Below the pieces are notes generated by a model. It made no database searches, was not told the origin of the DNA, and was given only the letters and a program-made list of their open reading frames with translations. Positions 1-9,797 of a stretch of 64,000 nt of DNA are shown here, in pieces. The stretch comes from Suillus spraguei (Eukaryota; Basidiomycota; Agaricomycetes; Boletales; Suillaceae): NCBI GenBank assembly GCA_016800925.1, contig JABCPU010000054.1, positions 124,001 to 188,000 of the forward strand. Direction: 5' to 3'. How positions within the stretch are numbered: position 1 is the stretch's first letter; each line of letters starts with the position of its first letter. The position numbers and the translations under genes were made by a program.

Positions 1-820
1 GACATCATGGATGGGCGACCTCCTGGCCAGGTTGACTGAGGAAGTGGAAGAGAGGAACACATCGCCAGAACCAAGGAGTATACAGGGCAAGAAAGCTGTC
101 ATTGAACCATCCGCAAGGACCACCTGGAGTAAGTCTCAAAAGCCAGTAGAGAGTACACTTCAAGTAACCAGGGCAAGGGGAAGGAAATAATGTACATATA
201 CCAAACTGCCCCCATTTGTACCACATTTTCATCCTTTGTCACACTTCTCAAAACACAGTGTCCCATGTCCCAAATGTTGAATCCCAAGCACCGAGTTCCG
301 GACGAAACCTGATCACCGAGTTCTGGACGAATCCCGATCACCAAGGTCTGGACCCTGGGTATCAATCATTGGAGTTGGTATTAGACACTAGGGTTTGTGC
401 ATCATCTAAAATCAATTGGAAATGTCATTGTTATACATGAAAAATTCAGTGGTGAACATGATGTAAGTATGTGAATGAATATCCAAATATTTACATATAG
501 GGTTGATCATCACACTTTTCAATGAGGGTATCTAATACAAGCAGCAATTCAGAGCTCATCTGTTTGGCCCTTTGCAACCTCTGGAGGTCCATATCAGCTC
601 TTCTGAGTTTGTCGGATGTGTCAGCCCAAGCCACTGGAATGGTCGGTCGGCCTCAAAGAGTTGATGTATGGTAGGCTCTGGAAGATTGCCATGACGCTGT
701 TGGTAATGGCCCAGGCGATCCAGAATTGATTCAACTTAAAGAAAATTTGCAGAAAGATACATGATGAACAATTAAATACTGCATTCTGTTTGATCATATG
801 AGCCTAGGGGCATGAACTCC
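1..820. other. left edge, no supported gene
   Basis: I see no gene here. Short open frames exist on both strands but lack codon structure, domains or splice-consistent extension. Around 270-350 a phrase containing 'ccgagttc(t/c)ggacgaa' occurs twice, matching the style of the repeats further right. This is probably decayed repeat-rich DNA. Confidence 0.4.
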
Positions 821-902
821 CTAAGCATGGCATGCAGTTCTTCATTGCTGAGTTCTGGTATGAGGGACTGACGTTTAGGAGGTGTTGCATGTGCTTGGGA
901 CA

Positions 903-1448
903 TCACATCAACAATAAAAATGAGATGGTATGCATGAACTCACCTGGAATTGCTATTCCTGGGATAGCCGGAGCATCAATCTCAACATCAGAACATTCCG
1001 GTGCTTCATCACAATCAATAAGATCATCGTCAGGCCCTAGGTACAAGTCCAGATCGTTGAACAAAGGCAGTTCCTCAGACTGAGCCGGGTATAAGTGATC
1101 TGGATAAATTGAATGAACATCCAAAGTTGGATTATCTAAATGTGAATCGAGAAACCTACCAGGAATTGCATCCAAGACATCCGGACCACCTGATGACCCA
1201 GAATCATAGTTGATCTCATCATCCGGCCCAAGGTATACATCATCACATGCATCTAATAAATGTCCAGTCAATTGGAAGATATACTGAAAGCAACACATAC
1301 CTGATGAAATCCGGGACTCAGTTTCATCATCCGGCCCAAGGTATACATCATCCAGTGCATCTGGTCCATCTCTGGTCAATTGAGAGCTGTACTGAAAGCA
1401 CAACATACCTAGTGAAATCTGGGACTCAGTTGAGTCATCCACATCCAT
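903..1448 (-). CDS. hypothetical acidic protein fragment with duplicated exon-like units
   Basis: A 181-codon open frame on the minus strand repeats the acidic phrase DDVYLGPDDE twice, with a third weaker copy (LYLGPDDD). At DNA level the unit is about 110 bp and occurs at about 1211-1320 and 1320-1430. Each unit contains a GTATGT-type donor and a TAG/CAG acceptor, so the repeats look like duplicated exon-plus-intron units rather than one long exon. No known domain is visible. Splicing and both ends are uncertain. It resembles the lineage-specific, transposon-associated genes common in Agaricomycetes. I do not recognise a function. Confidence 0.35.
   Translation of the reverse strand: MDVDDSTESQISLGMLCFQYSSQLTRDGPDALDDVYLGPDDETESRISSGMCCFQYIFQLTGHLLDACDDVYLGPDDEINYDSGSSGGPDVLDAIPGRFLDSHLDNPTLDVHSIYPDHLYPAQSEELPLFNDLDLYLGPDDDLIDCDEAPECSDVEIDAPAIPGIAIPGEFMHTISFLLLM
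1211..1435. repeat. about 110-bp tandem duplication (exon-intron units)
   Basis: Two direct copies sharing 'tcatccggcccaaggtat' are followed by the same spacer, including 'tactgaaagca' and 'acatacct'. They lie inside the minus-strand open frame at 903-1448 and account for its repeated peptide. Confidence 0.7.
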
Positions 1449-1724
1449 TGAGTTGTATTCAGTGACCAGAGGTTCATAAAATCTGACTGCTGGTTGAGAT
1501 CTTATGATGTCTGATCAACTAATCAAACTGATTGATAACTGATAACTTCGAAGTTCAACACATGGCTGGCAATGGCCGAAAGTTGAACCATGACCAAATA
1601 AAGACAAACAATCAATGCTTATCAAGATCATCCTTCAATTGTCTGGTTTCTTTTGAAACTTCATCCTAGTGATAACAGATTTCAAACTTATCTCAAGCTT
1701 TTCACATCTTTCAACTCAATCTAA

Positions 1725-3863
1725 ATGTCTACTCCAGTTCAAACCTCTTTGGCCGGTCTCAAGGCAACCACTGCTCAGATTGTGGGCATCATCACCGGGG
1801 TGCGGCTCATGCCTGCCGGCACTGGCCAAGCCCACCTTGCTCTGACAGCACAAGTCACTAATCTTGTGGTAAGTACCATTCATGTGTTAATTTTACTTTT
1901 GGTTTTTCTAAGATCTGTGTAGGCTGAGATAGTCCGGGAGCATGAGAAAGGGCCTTACATGCCCGGCATCATTGCATCCTGCTCCAAGGAGTTGATGAGA
2001 GTCAGGTCCATGACTCCCTAGGTGTGGCCCAACTGGCACAGCATCAGCCATGATGACCCCCAGGTGTTGAAACACTCCTGGCGCAGCAAGATTCATGCCT
2101 GGGAGGCGTTAGGTGACCATTCAGGTGATCTCCCTGTCATGCCTAACCCTTCCATTGGCCCAATCACTGTGGACCTTCCCTCCCCACCCGTCATCGCCGG
2201 CAATGTCGCTGGTTCTTCCACCCATGCCACCTCCGAGCTCCGGGACAAAGGAAAAGGTAAGGCAGTTGTTGCTGACCTAGAGCCGGAAGTGGAAGGGAGC
2301 AGGAAGAGGAAGTCCCCCATGATGTCTGGACACTCGTCCTCACCTCTGAAGTTGGCGAAGAAGGGTCGCAAGTGGGCCAAGGCAACTCTCAATGTGAAGC
2401 TGAAGGTGTTCGTGGAGTCAGAAGATGATGAAGACACAATTGTTCAGGTATGTCGTCCAGCTCATTGTTTTCATTCTCTCAATTTTCTGTAGCCTATTTC
2501 AAGTAGAGTGCCGGTGCTCAACGTGCCCCAGCCTTCCACAATTGTTGTAGGGACGCCCCATTCCCCTCGTTCACCCCGTTCCCCGAAGAAGCAATTATTT
2601 GGTCCTGCTTCGGTAAGTAATATTTTGTCGTCCAGCACTTGGAGAAATGCTTATATATCATCAGCTCATTGCCAGCAGTCCACCCAAGGTGATGGTGAGT
2701 CATCATTCTTTGTCCAGACCTCCCACCTATGCTTACCTATTGTCAGGCCACCTCCGGCAGTCGTCCAGAGGTGGTTGAGACCCCCCAGGCAATGTCCAGC
2801 ACTCTGGCTGAGGAACCTGCAGTCATGGATACAGGTGATATTCTCATTCCCGGCCCAGTGAGTACTCTAATAAATTCCAATGAGTCCATCAACTAATGGA
2901 ACCCACAGAACAACTCCTGCCATTATTGCACCCAGGAGAAGTGGCCCTGCACCACTCGGTTGGACAGGAGGACCCATGCCCCATGTTTGTTTTGCGTCTG
3001 CTGCACCACCAAGAAGATCAAATGTGTCCCAGCATCCATGGGATCCCCGCCCAAACACATTCGAGGGAAGTCTACCACCCGGCAGACTCACTCCAGGACA
3101 CCTTCTAGAGCTCCCTCCAATGCGCTGGCTGCCTCACAGTCCAAAGCCCGAACTTGTAGTCAATCTCATGGCCCCTCCAGCACTCCGGCTGTCCCTGCTG
3201 TGACCACACCCAAGGCACAGTCCCGTGGGCGCAGCAAGACAATCACTGCCGCCAAGACACCTGCACCTGCACCAGCTAGTGAGTCACCCCAATTTTCTAT
3301 GACCATCTGACCTTATCTTTCACTTAGCTATTCCGTGTTTGAGCACTGCAGTGCCTTGTCTGGCACTCAATGTGCCCATTCCAGATCTCCATTCCATGGC
3401 AATTGCGATTCGGGATGGTGCCGCTCAAATTGCTCTTCTTGAGGCTCGTGTGGCAGAGCAGGATGGTAAGATTGATACCCTGCAACGCCTCCATGAGGGC
3501 CTTCGTCACAAAGTCATCGACCAGCACCCTTCATTTCCACTTCCCGACTCTCCTGTCAATGCAACCTTTTTGCTTGATCAATCTGTCCCCCTGTCCATCT
3601 CACCCCTCCCATCTGCACTTGCTCCCCTCATTGACTTGGATATGGCAGGGATGGAGCCTCCGTCTCCGAAAGTCCAGCCAGCATCTGTCATTGAGGGTCT
3701 CATATTTGAGCTCAGCCAGATTCAGCCTGAGGGTCCACAAACGTCTGGCAAAATTGTGGACCCAGATGATCCGGGCAACCTTGTGCCAGAATATGATTCT
3801 GATGATATGGATGTTGAGGTGAAGGTTGAACCCTCTGCTGATGAGGGTGAAATGGCTACATAA
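1725..3863 (+). pseudogene. multi-exon gene with cysteine clusters, interrupted by a stop
   Basis: Splice-consistent exons can be traced: 1725-1868, 1923-2447, 2493-2612, then smaller exons through about 2880, a cysteine-rich exon from about 2932 to 3280, and a last exon from about 3327 to 3863. The third-last part encodes C-x2-C-x6-C followed by a C-x2-C-x2-CC-x6-C cluster, which looks like a zinc-binding module. The last exon has a heptad-like stretch (IALLEARVAEQDGKIDTL) suggesting a coiled coil, and an acidic tail. A basic KRK-containing region near 2300 could be a nuclear signal. In exon 2 a TAG at 2019-2021 interrupts an otherwise conserved frame, consistent with a CAG to TAG change, so I call it a pseudogene. 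The architecture resembles expanded transposon-associated families of Agaricomycetes. Function unknown. Confidence 0.5.
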
Positions 3864-3989
3864 TTGTATGTTCATAGATGTATATACATTGTTTGAATGA
3901 ATGTCAGTGCTGGATGCCAAGTCTGGAAATCCGGAACTGGACACTGGAGATTCACAATGGATATTTCGCGAATTCCAGATATCCGGCTA

Positions 3990-5830
3990 CCTGAAACACA
4001 ACACACAATTTAAAGAATTTGAAACATATCTGTCGAGTTACCTTGTGCCGGGTGCCAGGTGCCGGGTCCATTGTGAAACATATCATTCCATATATCTTAA
4101 GTGCCAATCCCTGAACCCCGGGACCCTGGACTTGGGACTCATGACCATGTGAAAGATATTGATCCACATATTTGATGTGCTGAACCACGAACTCCAGCAC
4201 CTGGGAGTTAGAACAATGTGAGGCAATACAAAGAGATTGATTGACACATGTTGAGTGCCGAACCCTGAACTCCAGCACCCAGCACTCGAGACTCGGGCCT
4301 TGGAACTTATAACAATGTGAAAGATGTCGATGCACATATTCTATCACCGAACCCCGAACCCCGGCACCCGGGAGTTAGAAATATGTGAGGCAATACAAAG
4401 ATATTGATTTACATGTGTGGAGTGCCAAACCCCGAACTCCGGCACCTGGCAGTTGGGAATCTGGACTCGGGACTCATAACAATGTGAAAGATATCGATCC
4501 ACATATTTAACCACCCACCCTGAACCCCAGCACCCGGGAGTGAGAACAATGTGAGGCAATACAAAGATATTGATGTACACATGTTTAGTGTCGAACCCCA
4601 AACTCCGGCACCCAGCACTCAGGACTCAGGACTTGGTACTCATAACAATGTGAAAGATATTGATCCACATATTTTAACACCGAACCCCGAACCCTGCCAC
4701 CCGTGAGTTAGAACCATGTGAGGCAATACAAAGATATTGATTTACACATGTTGAGTGCCAAACCCCAAGCTCCAGCACCCGGCAGTTAGCACAATGTGAG
4801 GCAATACAATGATATTGATTTACACATGTTGAGTGCCGAACCCCGAGCTCCGGCACCCAGCACTCGGGGATCAGCACTCAACATGTGTAAATCAATATCA
4901 TTGTATTGCCTCACATTGTGCTAACTGCCAGGTGCCGAAGCTCGGGGTTCGGCACTCAACATGTGTAAATCAATATCATGGTATTGCCTCACATTGTGCT
5001 AACTCCCGGGTGCCAGAGCTTGGGGTTCGGCACTCAACATGTGTAAATCAATATCTTTGTATTGCCTCACATGGTAATTCGGCACTTGGGGATTGGTATT
5101 CGGGACTCAAAACAATGTGAAAGACCTCAATCCACATATTTTATGTGCCAAACCCCAAACTCCAGCACCCAGCACTCGGACTCGGGACTTGGTACTCATA
5201 ATGTGAAAGATCTTGATCAACATATTGTCAGTGCTAAACCCTGAACCCTGGCACCCAGCACTTGCAACTCAGGACTCAGAACAATGTGAGGCAATAGACA
5301 CCTATTGATCCACACATTCTAAGTGCTGAACTCCGAACTCCAAAATCTGGTAGTCTACTATTTAGGGGTTTGCGGTTTGGTACTCGGGCTTCTGCACTTG
5401 AGACTGAAAACAATGTTAGGCAATAAAATGACTTTGATCCACACATTTTTGGTAGATATCTTTTTCATCTCAAATCTCAAATCTCGAGTGCCGAACCCCG
5501 AATCCCGAAATCCGGTAGTCTACAATTTTGGGGTTCGGTCCTCGGGACTCAGACACATGTCAGGGAACAACACAACTTTGATCCACACATTTTTGGTAGA
5601 TGTCTGTTTTGTTTCGAATCTCGAGTTTCTATTTTCTAGTTTCGGTACTCTGCACCCACACCCGGCACTCGGCACTAAATGACTCGACACATGGACTTTA
5701 AATCTTTCACCTTGTGTGTTGTGTTTCGGGTGTCCGGGTATCCAGAATTCAGGAAATATCTGGTTTGAATCTCCAGTTTCAAATTCCTGGATTCAGGACT
5801 TGGCACCCGGCACCCAGCACCTCAATTATC
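3990..5830. repeat. satellite-like array of alternating ~80-110-bp units
   Basis: Two related unit types alternate. One carries 'acaatgtgaggcaataca' and 'gatttacacatgttgagtgc'; the other carries 'acaatgtgaaagatattg' and 'atccacatattt'. Both share the core 'ccgaaccccgaactccgg' and 'cacccggcag'. At least a dozen units are present, with diverged copies continuing to about 5830. The array has no coding logic; the open frames within it are by-products of the repeat. Confidence 0.85.
4722..5075. repeat. palindrome: inverted block inside the satellite array
   Basis: Units at about 4722-4860 read in one direction. At about 4870 the sequence switches to the reverse complement for three units (about 4870-5075), and after 5075 the original orientation resumes. 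The two sides form long arms around a short centre near 4865. Confidence 0.8.
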
Positions 5831-5982
5831 GATGAATGTCAGACATGGTGAATTCAGGTTTTCGTGCTTCAGGGTTTAGATTTTGGTGGTCAATGGTAGG
5901 TATATGCACTCATAGGGTGCATGTATCCTATGTGTTTGATTCTCTGGTGGCTACATCAGCTGTATGTCTTTATGATACATAT

Positions 5983-6430
5983 CTAGGCCCACCCGTATAT
6001 GTAATATATTTTACCTCGGCCCACCCATCTATGTAAAATTCCCCCACGTTGGCCCACCCGTCTATGCAATAAATATTTTACTGCACCCTCAGCCCACCTG
6101 TCCATGTAATACACCCCATGTGGCCCACCCATATATGTAATATTCTCTCACCTCGGCCCACCCATCTATGCAATAATATTTGCCTTGCATCTCTCTTCAG
6201 CCCAGCTGTCTATAATATCCTACTCTACATACTACCCAGATGGGCCCACCCATCTCTGTCGGGGATGATATCCCCCTGGCCCATCCGTCAACATCAGAAA
6301 TCATGTTTCCCTCGGCCCACCCGTCTCTCCTGAAAATACAAGTCTCCCGGCCCACCCGTCTCCATCGGAAATAATATTCTCCCTGGCCCATCCGTCAACA
6401 TCGAGGATATACATAACCTCAGCCCATGGT
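5983..6430. repeat. interspersed short repeat 'ggcccacccgtctat'
   Basis: A motif close to 'cggcccacccgtctatg' recurs about a dozen times at irregular 30-50 bp spacing, often followed by 'taatat' or 'tcggaaat'. It is a degenerate minisatellite with no credible coding content. Confidence 0.75.
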
Positions 6431-6459
6431 CCACTGGCCCGTCTTTGACAGGATATTAT

Positions 6460-6880
6460 GTGGGTCAGGTGACCCGTATAGTACAGAGTTTGTCACTGAA
6501 GGGGCTCGTGGTGTTGGTGAAATCGAAGTCACGCAATGGGCATCAAAGTCATCCTCTTGTGGTTGACTGGGGGATAGTGGTGGTGTTGGTGACATCATGC
6601 AGGCATCAAAGTCATCTCATGACAGTCGTGCTCATATAGCAGTGCACATCCCTTGCTCTTGGCTGGGGCTTTGAGGCCAGCAGTGCTTTTTCAAGGACGG
6701 CTTGGGTGTAAGTTGCAACTTGTTGTCAAGAAACTCAATGTCCAATGAAGCAGCAATGGATGTTTGTCGCCGCTTTGTCTTCTTGAGCTCAGGGGTAAGT
6801 GGCATATCGCTGTCAAGAATCTCAATGTCTGATGATAAGGCAGCAGTGGATGACTGTTGTTGCTTTGTCTTCTTGCATAT
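6460..6880 (-). CDS. gene fragment with two kinds of internal peptide repeat
   Basis: On the minus strand an open stretch encodes two copies of a unit KKTK..Q.S..AA..S.DIE.LD with an SLTP-like follow-up, ending at a stop at 6632-6634. Further down (about 6500-6620) another open stretch repeats DDFDA followed by SPTP. Both DNA repeats (about 85 bp each) keep reading frame, which argues that they are coding duplications. No start, complete exon set or known domain can be fixed. Probably the remains of a transposon-associated or lineage-specific gene. Confidence 0.3.
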
Positions 6881-7555
6881 ACATGTACTATTTGCTCACC
6901 CTTCATATTAAATCACATGTGAGAGGGGTGGGTCAACAGTTTGGACAACATAAATAGCTCATCAAAGCCACTGCACTGGTGACACCATGGCATCATATGA
7001 AAATGTGGCACCCTGAATCAAGAGTGAAGGGATGGGCGAGCATTGATGGAATCCATCACATGAAGCTTTTCTCAAACACATCAATCTTTTCAATGTCAGT
7101 GCTGAGGGAGTTGACAAGGGTTGTGATATGTGAGAGTCAGGGTATGATTAGAAACAAAGGTACTTTGGATAGAACAAACATATTACAAGCCATACAATAC
7201 TTGTATAGACACAAAATTGACACCGGCAGATGCCCAAGTGCAGTTTGAATTACAGTTTCAAGAGTTCAGATCATTGCAAAATTCTTGATAACGTAGTGTT
7301 ACTGTTGTACTGTGAGACATGCTTATGATGTCAAAATTGAGTACTTGCAGATAGCAAGGCAGAGCAGGTATTGTGTTGCAGTTGTGTAGGCAGTGAGCAA
7401 GAGATGTTGATCTGAACTGTTACATCAGGAAACCGGCAAGAAAAAGGTTTTCATAGATATGTACTATTGACAGAATCAGATCAAAAATCTATGAAAATAT
7501 TTATATTTATATTCTCAGACAAAGTAATACATAACAGGGATTTATGGCCCTTTCC
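6881..7555. other. no supported gene
   Basis: The sequence contains short open frames only, without splice-consistent extension or recognisable motifs. I see nothing specific in it. Confidence 0.4.
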
Positions 7556-7735
7556 CCTTGGCCTTCTTTGGTGGACCCTCGCTGGCTTGTTGGTGGACCC
7601 TCCCTACTGGCTCATTGGTTGACCCTTCTCCCTGGCTTGTTGGTGGTCCCTCTTTCCTGACTCATTGCTGGCTCCTTGGCTCTTTGGTAGTTCCTCCTTC
7701 ATAGTTCATAGTCCCTCCTGAGTATCGCTTTTCTT
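7556..7735. repeat. degenerate ~25-bp tandem repeat
   Basis: A unit close to 'ttggtggaccctccctggct' is repeated about five times with drift ('ggtggaccctcgctggcttg', 'ggttgacccttctccctggc', 'ggtggtccctctttcctgac'). Confidence 0.7.
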
Positions 7736-8166
7736 CTTCCTTTCTTGTTACATGACACCACTTTGTAGTACATGTATACATTTGTCAATAAAACTTGGTT
7801 TTTGAAAATAAATTATCATAATCATTTGTAGTATTCAGCACCCTTGAGTTATCGGTGAGTTTGACCAAATGTCACAACCCACAAATGAATTAACACAAGG
7901 GCAGAGATTAGGACTCAAACTAAGGTTATCACAAGAGAAGAGAGGAGCAAGGACATCTTGGATTGCTACAGTGTAGATACAAGAGGTTTGAACTAAAGAA
8001 CTACTACAGCAAAACTAGCTAACTATATACACATATTTGAAACTGAGATATAAACTGAGTCTGAAACTACTAGCCAATCATAAAATAGAAGTGAGAATCA
8101 TATGATGTGATAGTTGTGACATTGTTATGACATCATATTCTAGAAGGTTCTAAGATCACGTGACAC

Positions 8167-8191
8167 TATCTTATCTTATCTTATCTTATCT
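8167..8191 (+). repeat. (TATCT)5 microsatellite
   Basis: Five perfect TATCT units lie about 100 bp left of the retrotransposon. The DNA from about 7740 to 8290 is otherwise unannotated and AT-rich. Confidence 0.9.
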
Positions 8192-8290
8192 GATAGCATC
8201 ATAGAAGATCTCTTCATCTTCATCAGGGAGTTCAGTTATAGAAGTGTTTATAGGGATTTTGATTGGTTTAGGGTTTGTCTTTGCGCTGGG

Positions 8291-8764
8291 TGTTACAGTC
8301 TTACGTGCCCCTATTCATTTTCCCTTTGTCTTCTTACTTGTACATCACGTCACATGACTCCGACTCATATGCTCAATGCATTTGTACTATAGTTGCCTTC
8401 CTTATTTGGATACGCATTTACTCTCATGCCTTTCTTGGTCCGTGTGCACATATTGGTCTATTTAAGCATGTTGTACTTGTAGTAGATTCTTTACTTTAAT
8501 CTTACTGGGTTTTACCTGGAATATCCTTCGCTTAGGTCTCCAACCTAAGTCGTCCTTGAATCGTCTCTAAGTCTAAGCACTCCTTAGTCTTAGTCTCTAT
8601 TCTCGTAGAACCTCTTAGACTCGTCTTTGAGGCCGAACCCTTGATCATACTCGGAATGCATTCCTTGTACTTTCACCTTGCCCTCTTCTGGACATTGTAG
8701 AACTTCCCAGCAGACCGTCTGTGTCTTTTCACTGTCACTGGTGACACCACCCCAGTTCATAACA
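8291..8764 (+). repeat. 5' LTR
   Basis: 474 bp, matching the right LTR with about 15 single-base differences and no length change. It starts TGTTACAG and ends CATAACA. A TATTTAA sequence at 8459-8465 is a plausible core promoter element for the element's transcript. Confidence 0.95.
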
Positions 8765-8960
8765 AAAGATTAAAGTCCAACTGTTGTCGACTATCCAGTC
8801 TTCGACCCCAAACCCTGATTGCTTAGATAAGCAGATTAGCGTACACGTACACTAAACCGATTGTCAAGAGAAGCCCTCTGACAGAAGACAAGCCCTAACG
8901 GACGGCAAGACAGCGCGTGTAGGCACCGAGAAAGTATAACTCACCAGATGAATCGCCAAT

Positions 8961-9797
8961 ATGACGACCAAAGAATTTGAATACAAAATTGGTCAACCAA
9001 CCGGTTTCGATGGAAATCGTGATAACTCTCGCGAATTTATCCAGTCATGCAATCTATGCTTCGACATCAACGAAAAGCTTTACACCACTGACAAGCAGAA
9101 GATCATTTTCATAACATCCTTCATGACTGAAAAGAATGCTAAATCCTGGAAAGAGCAATTTCTTGACCATGCTCAATCAACCGACACCTCTGGACAAAAA
9201 GTTGGTTACAGGACAATGGTGGATTTTATGAAAAGCTTCAATGAAGCCTTCAACCCAGTGGATACCAAGGGAACCGCACTCACGAAACTCAGGGACCTCA
9301 AACAAGGAAGTGGAGATCTCCATACCTACATCGCTGACTTTGAGGCACTTGCAGCCAAGGCTCATATCACCGACAATGCAACGAAGATCCAATTCTTCCA
9401 AGATGGCCTGAATTGGGGCATCCTTACAAAGCTTTTCGCACTAGGAGATGTTTTGGAAGTATTCCGAGACGTTGTGCTGCAATGCGTTTCCATTGACAAC
9501 TCCCATCATCATCTTCAAGCCATGAGGACATGTCATGCTCCACAACAGAAGAAGAAGAACTATGGAAATGCACGTTACATACTGAATCGTGATTCCAACG
9601 CAATGGTCATAGATCGAATCTCCGACATGGAGAGATCCGAATGCATGAAGAAGGGACAATGCTTCAGATGCAAGAAGACAGGACATCGCATTCATAATTG
9701 TCCTGACAGAAAGAAGAAGACCCCGCTCCGACAAACCAAAGTCAAAGAAGAAGAAGAAGACGAAGAAACTGTGAGGCGGATTGTTGAGGATTTTTGA
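8961..9797 (+). CDS. gag: Gag polyprotein (retrotransposon gag + zinc knuckle)
   Basis: An uninterrupted 278-residue frame. The middle part fits the retrotransposon Gag fold, with aromatic- and charge-patterned helices from about residue 50 to 170. A CCHC zinc knuckle C-x2-C-x4-H-x4-C lies at about residues 234-247 (CFRCKKTGHRIHNC), which in this family binds element RNA. A basic and then acidic KEEEEDEE tail follows. The frame stops at 9797 and the protease frame overlaps it by a few bases in another phase, so pol would need a frameshift or arose from a mutation here. The ATG at 8961 is about 200 bp after the 5' LTR, a normal leader length. Confidence 0.9.
   Translation: MTTKEFEYKIGQPTGFDGNRDNSREFIQSCNLCFDINEKLYTTDKQKIIFITSFMTEKNAKSWKEQFLDHAQSTDTSGQKVGYRTMVDFMKSFNEAFNPVDTKGTALTKLRDLKQGSGDLHTYIADFEALAAKAHITDNATKIQFFQDGLNWGILTKLFALGDVLEVFRDVVLQCVSIDNSHHHLQAMRTCHAPQQKKKNYGNARYILNRDSNAMVIDRISDMERSECMKKGQCFRCKKTGHRIHNCPDRKKKTPLRQTKVKEEEEDEETVRRIVEDF

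Noticed and set aside
4150..5320. CRISPR-like array of repeats and spacers
   Set aside because: The units are degenerate, alternate between two types, change orientation and have no unique spacers or cas genes. The rest of the window is eukaryotic.
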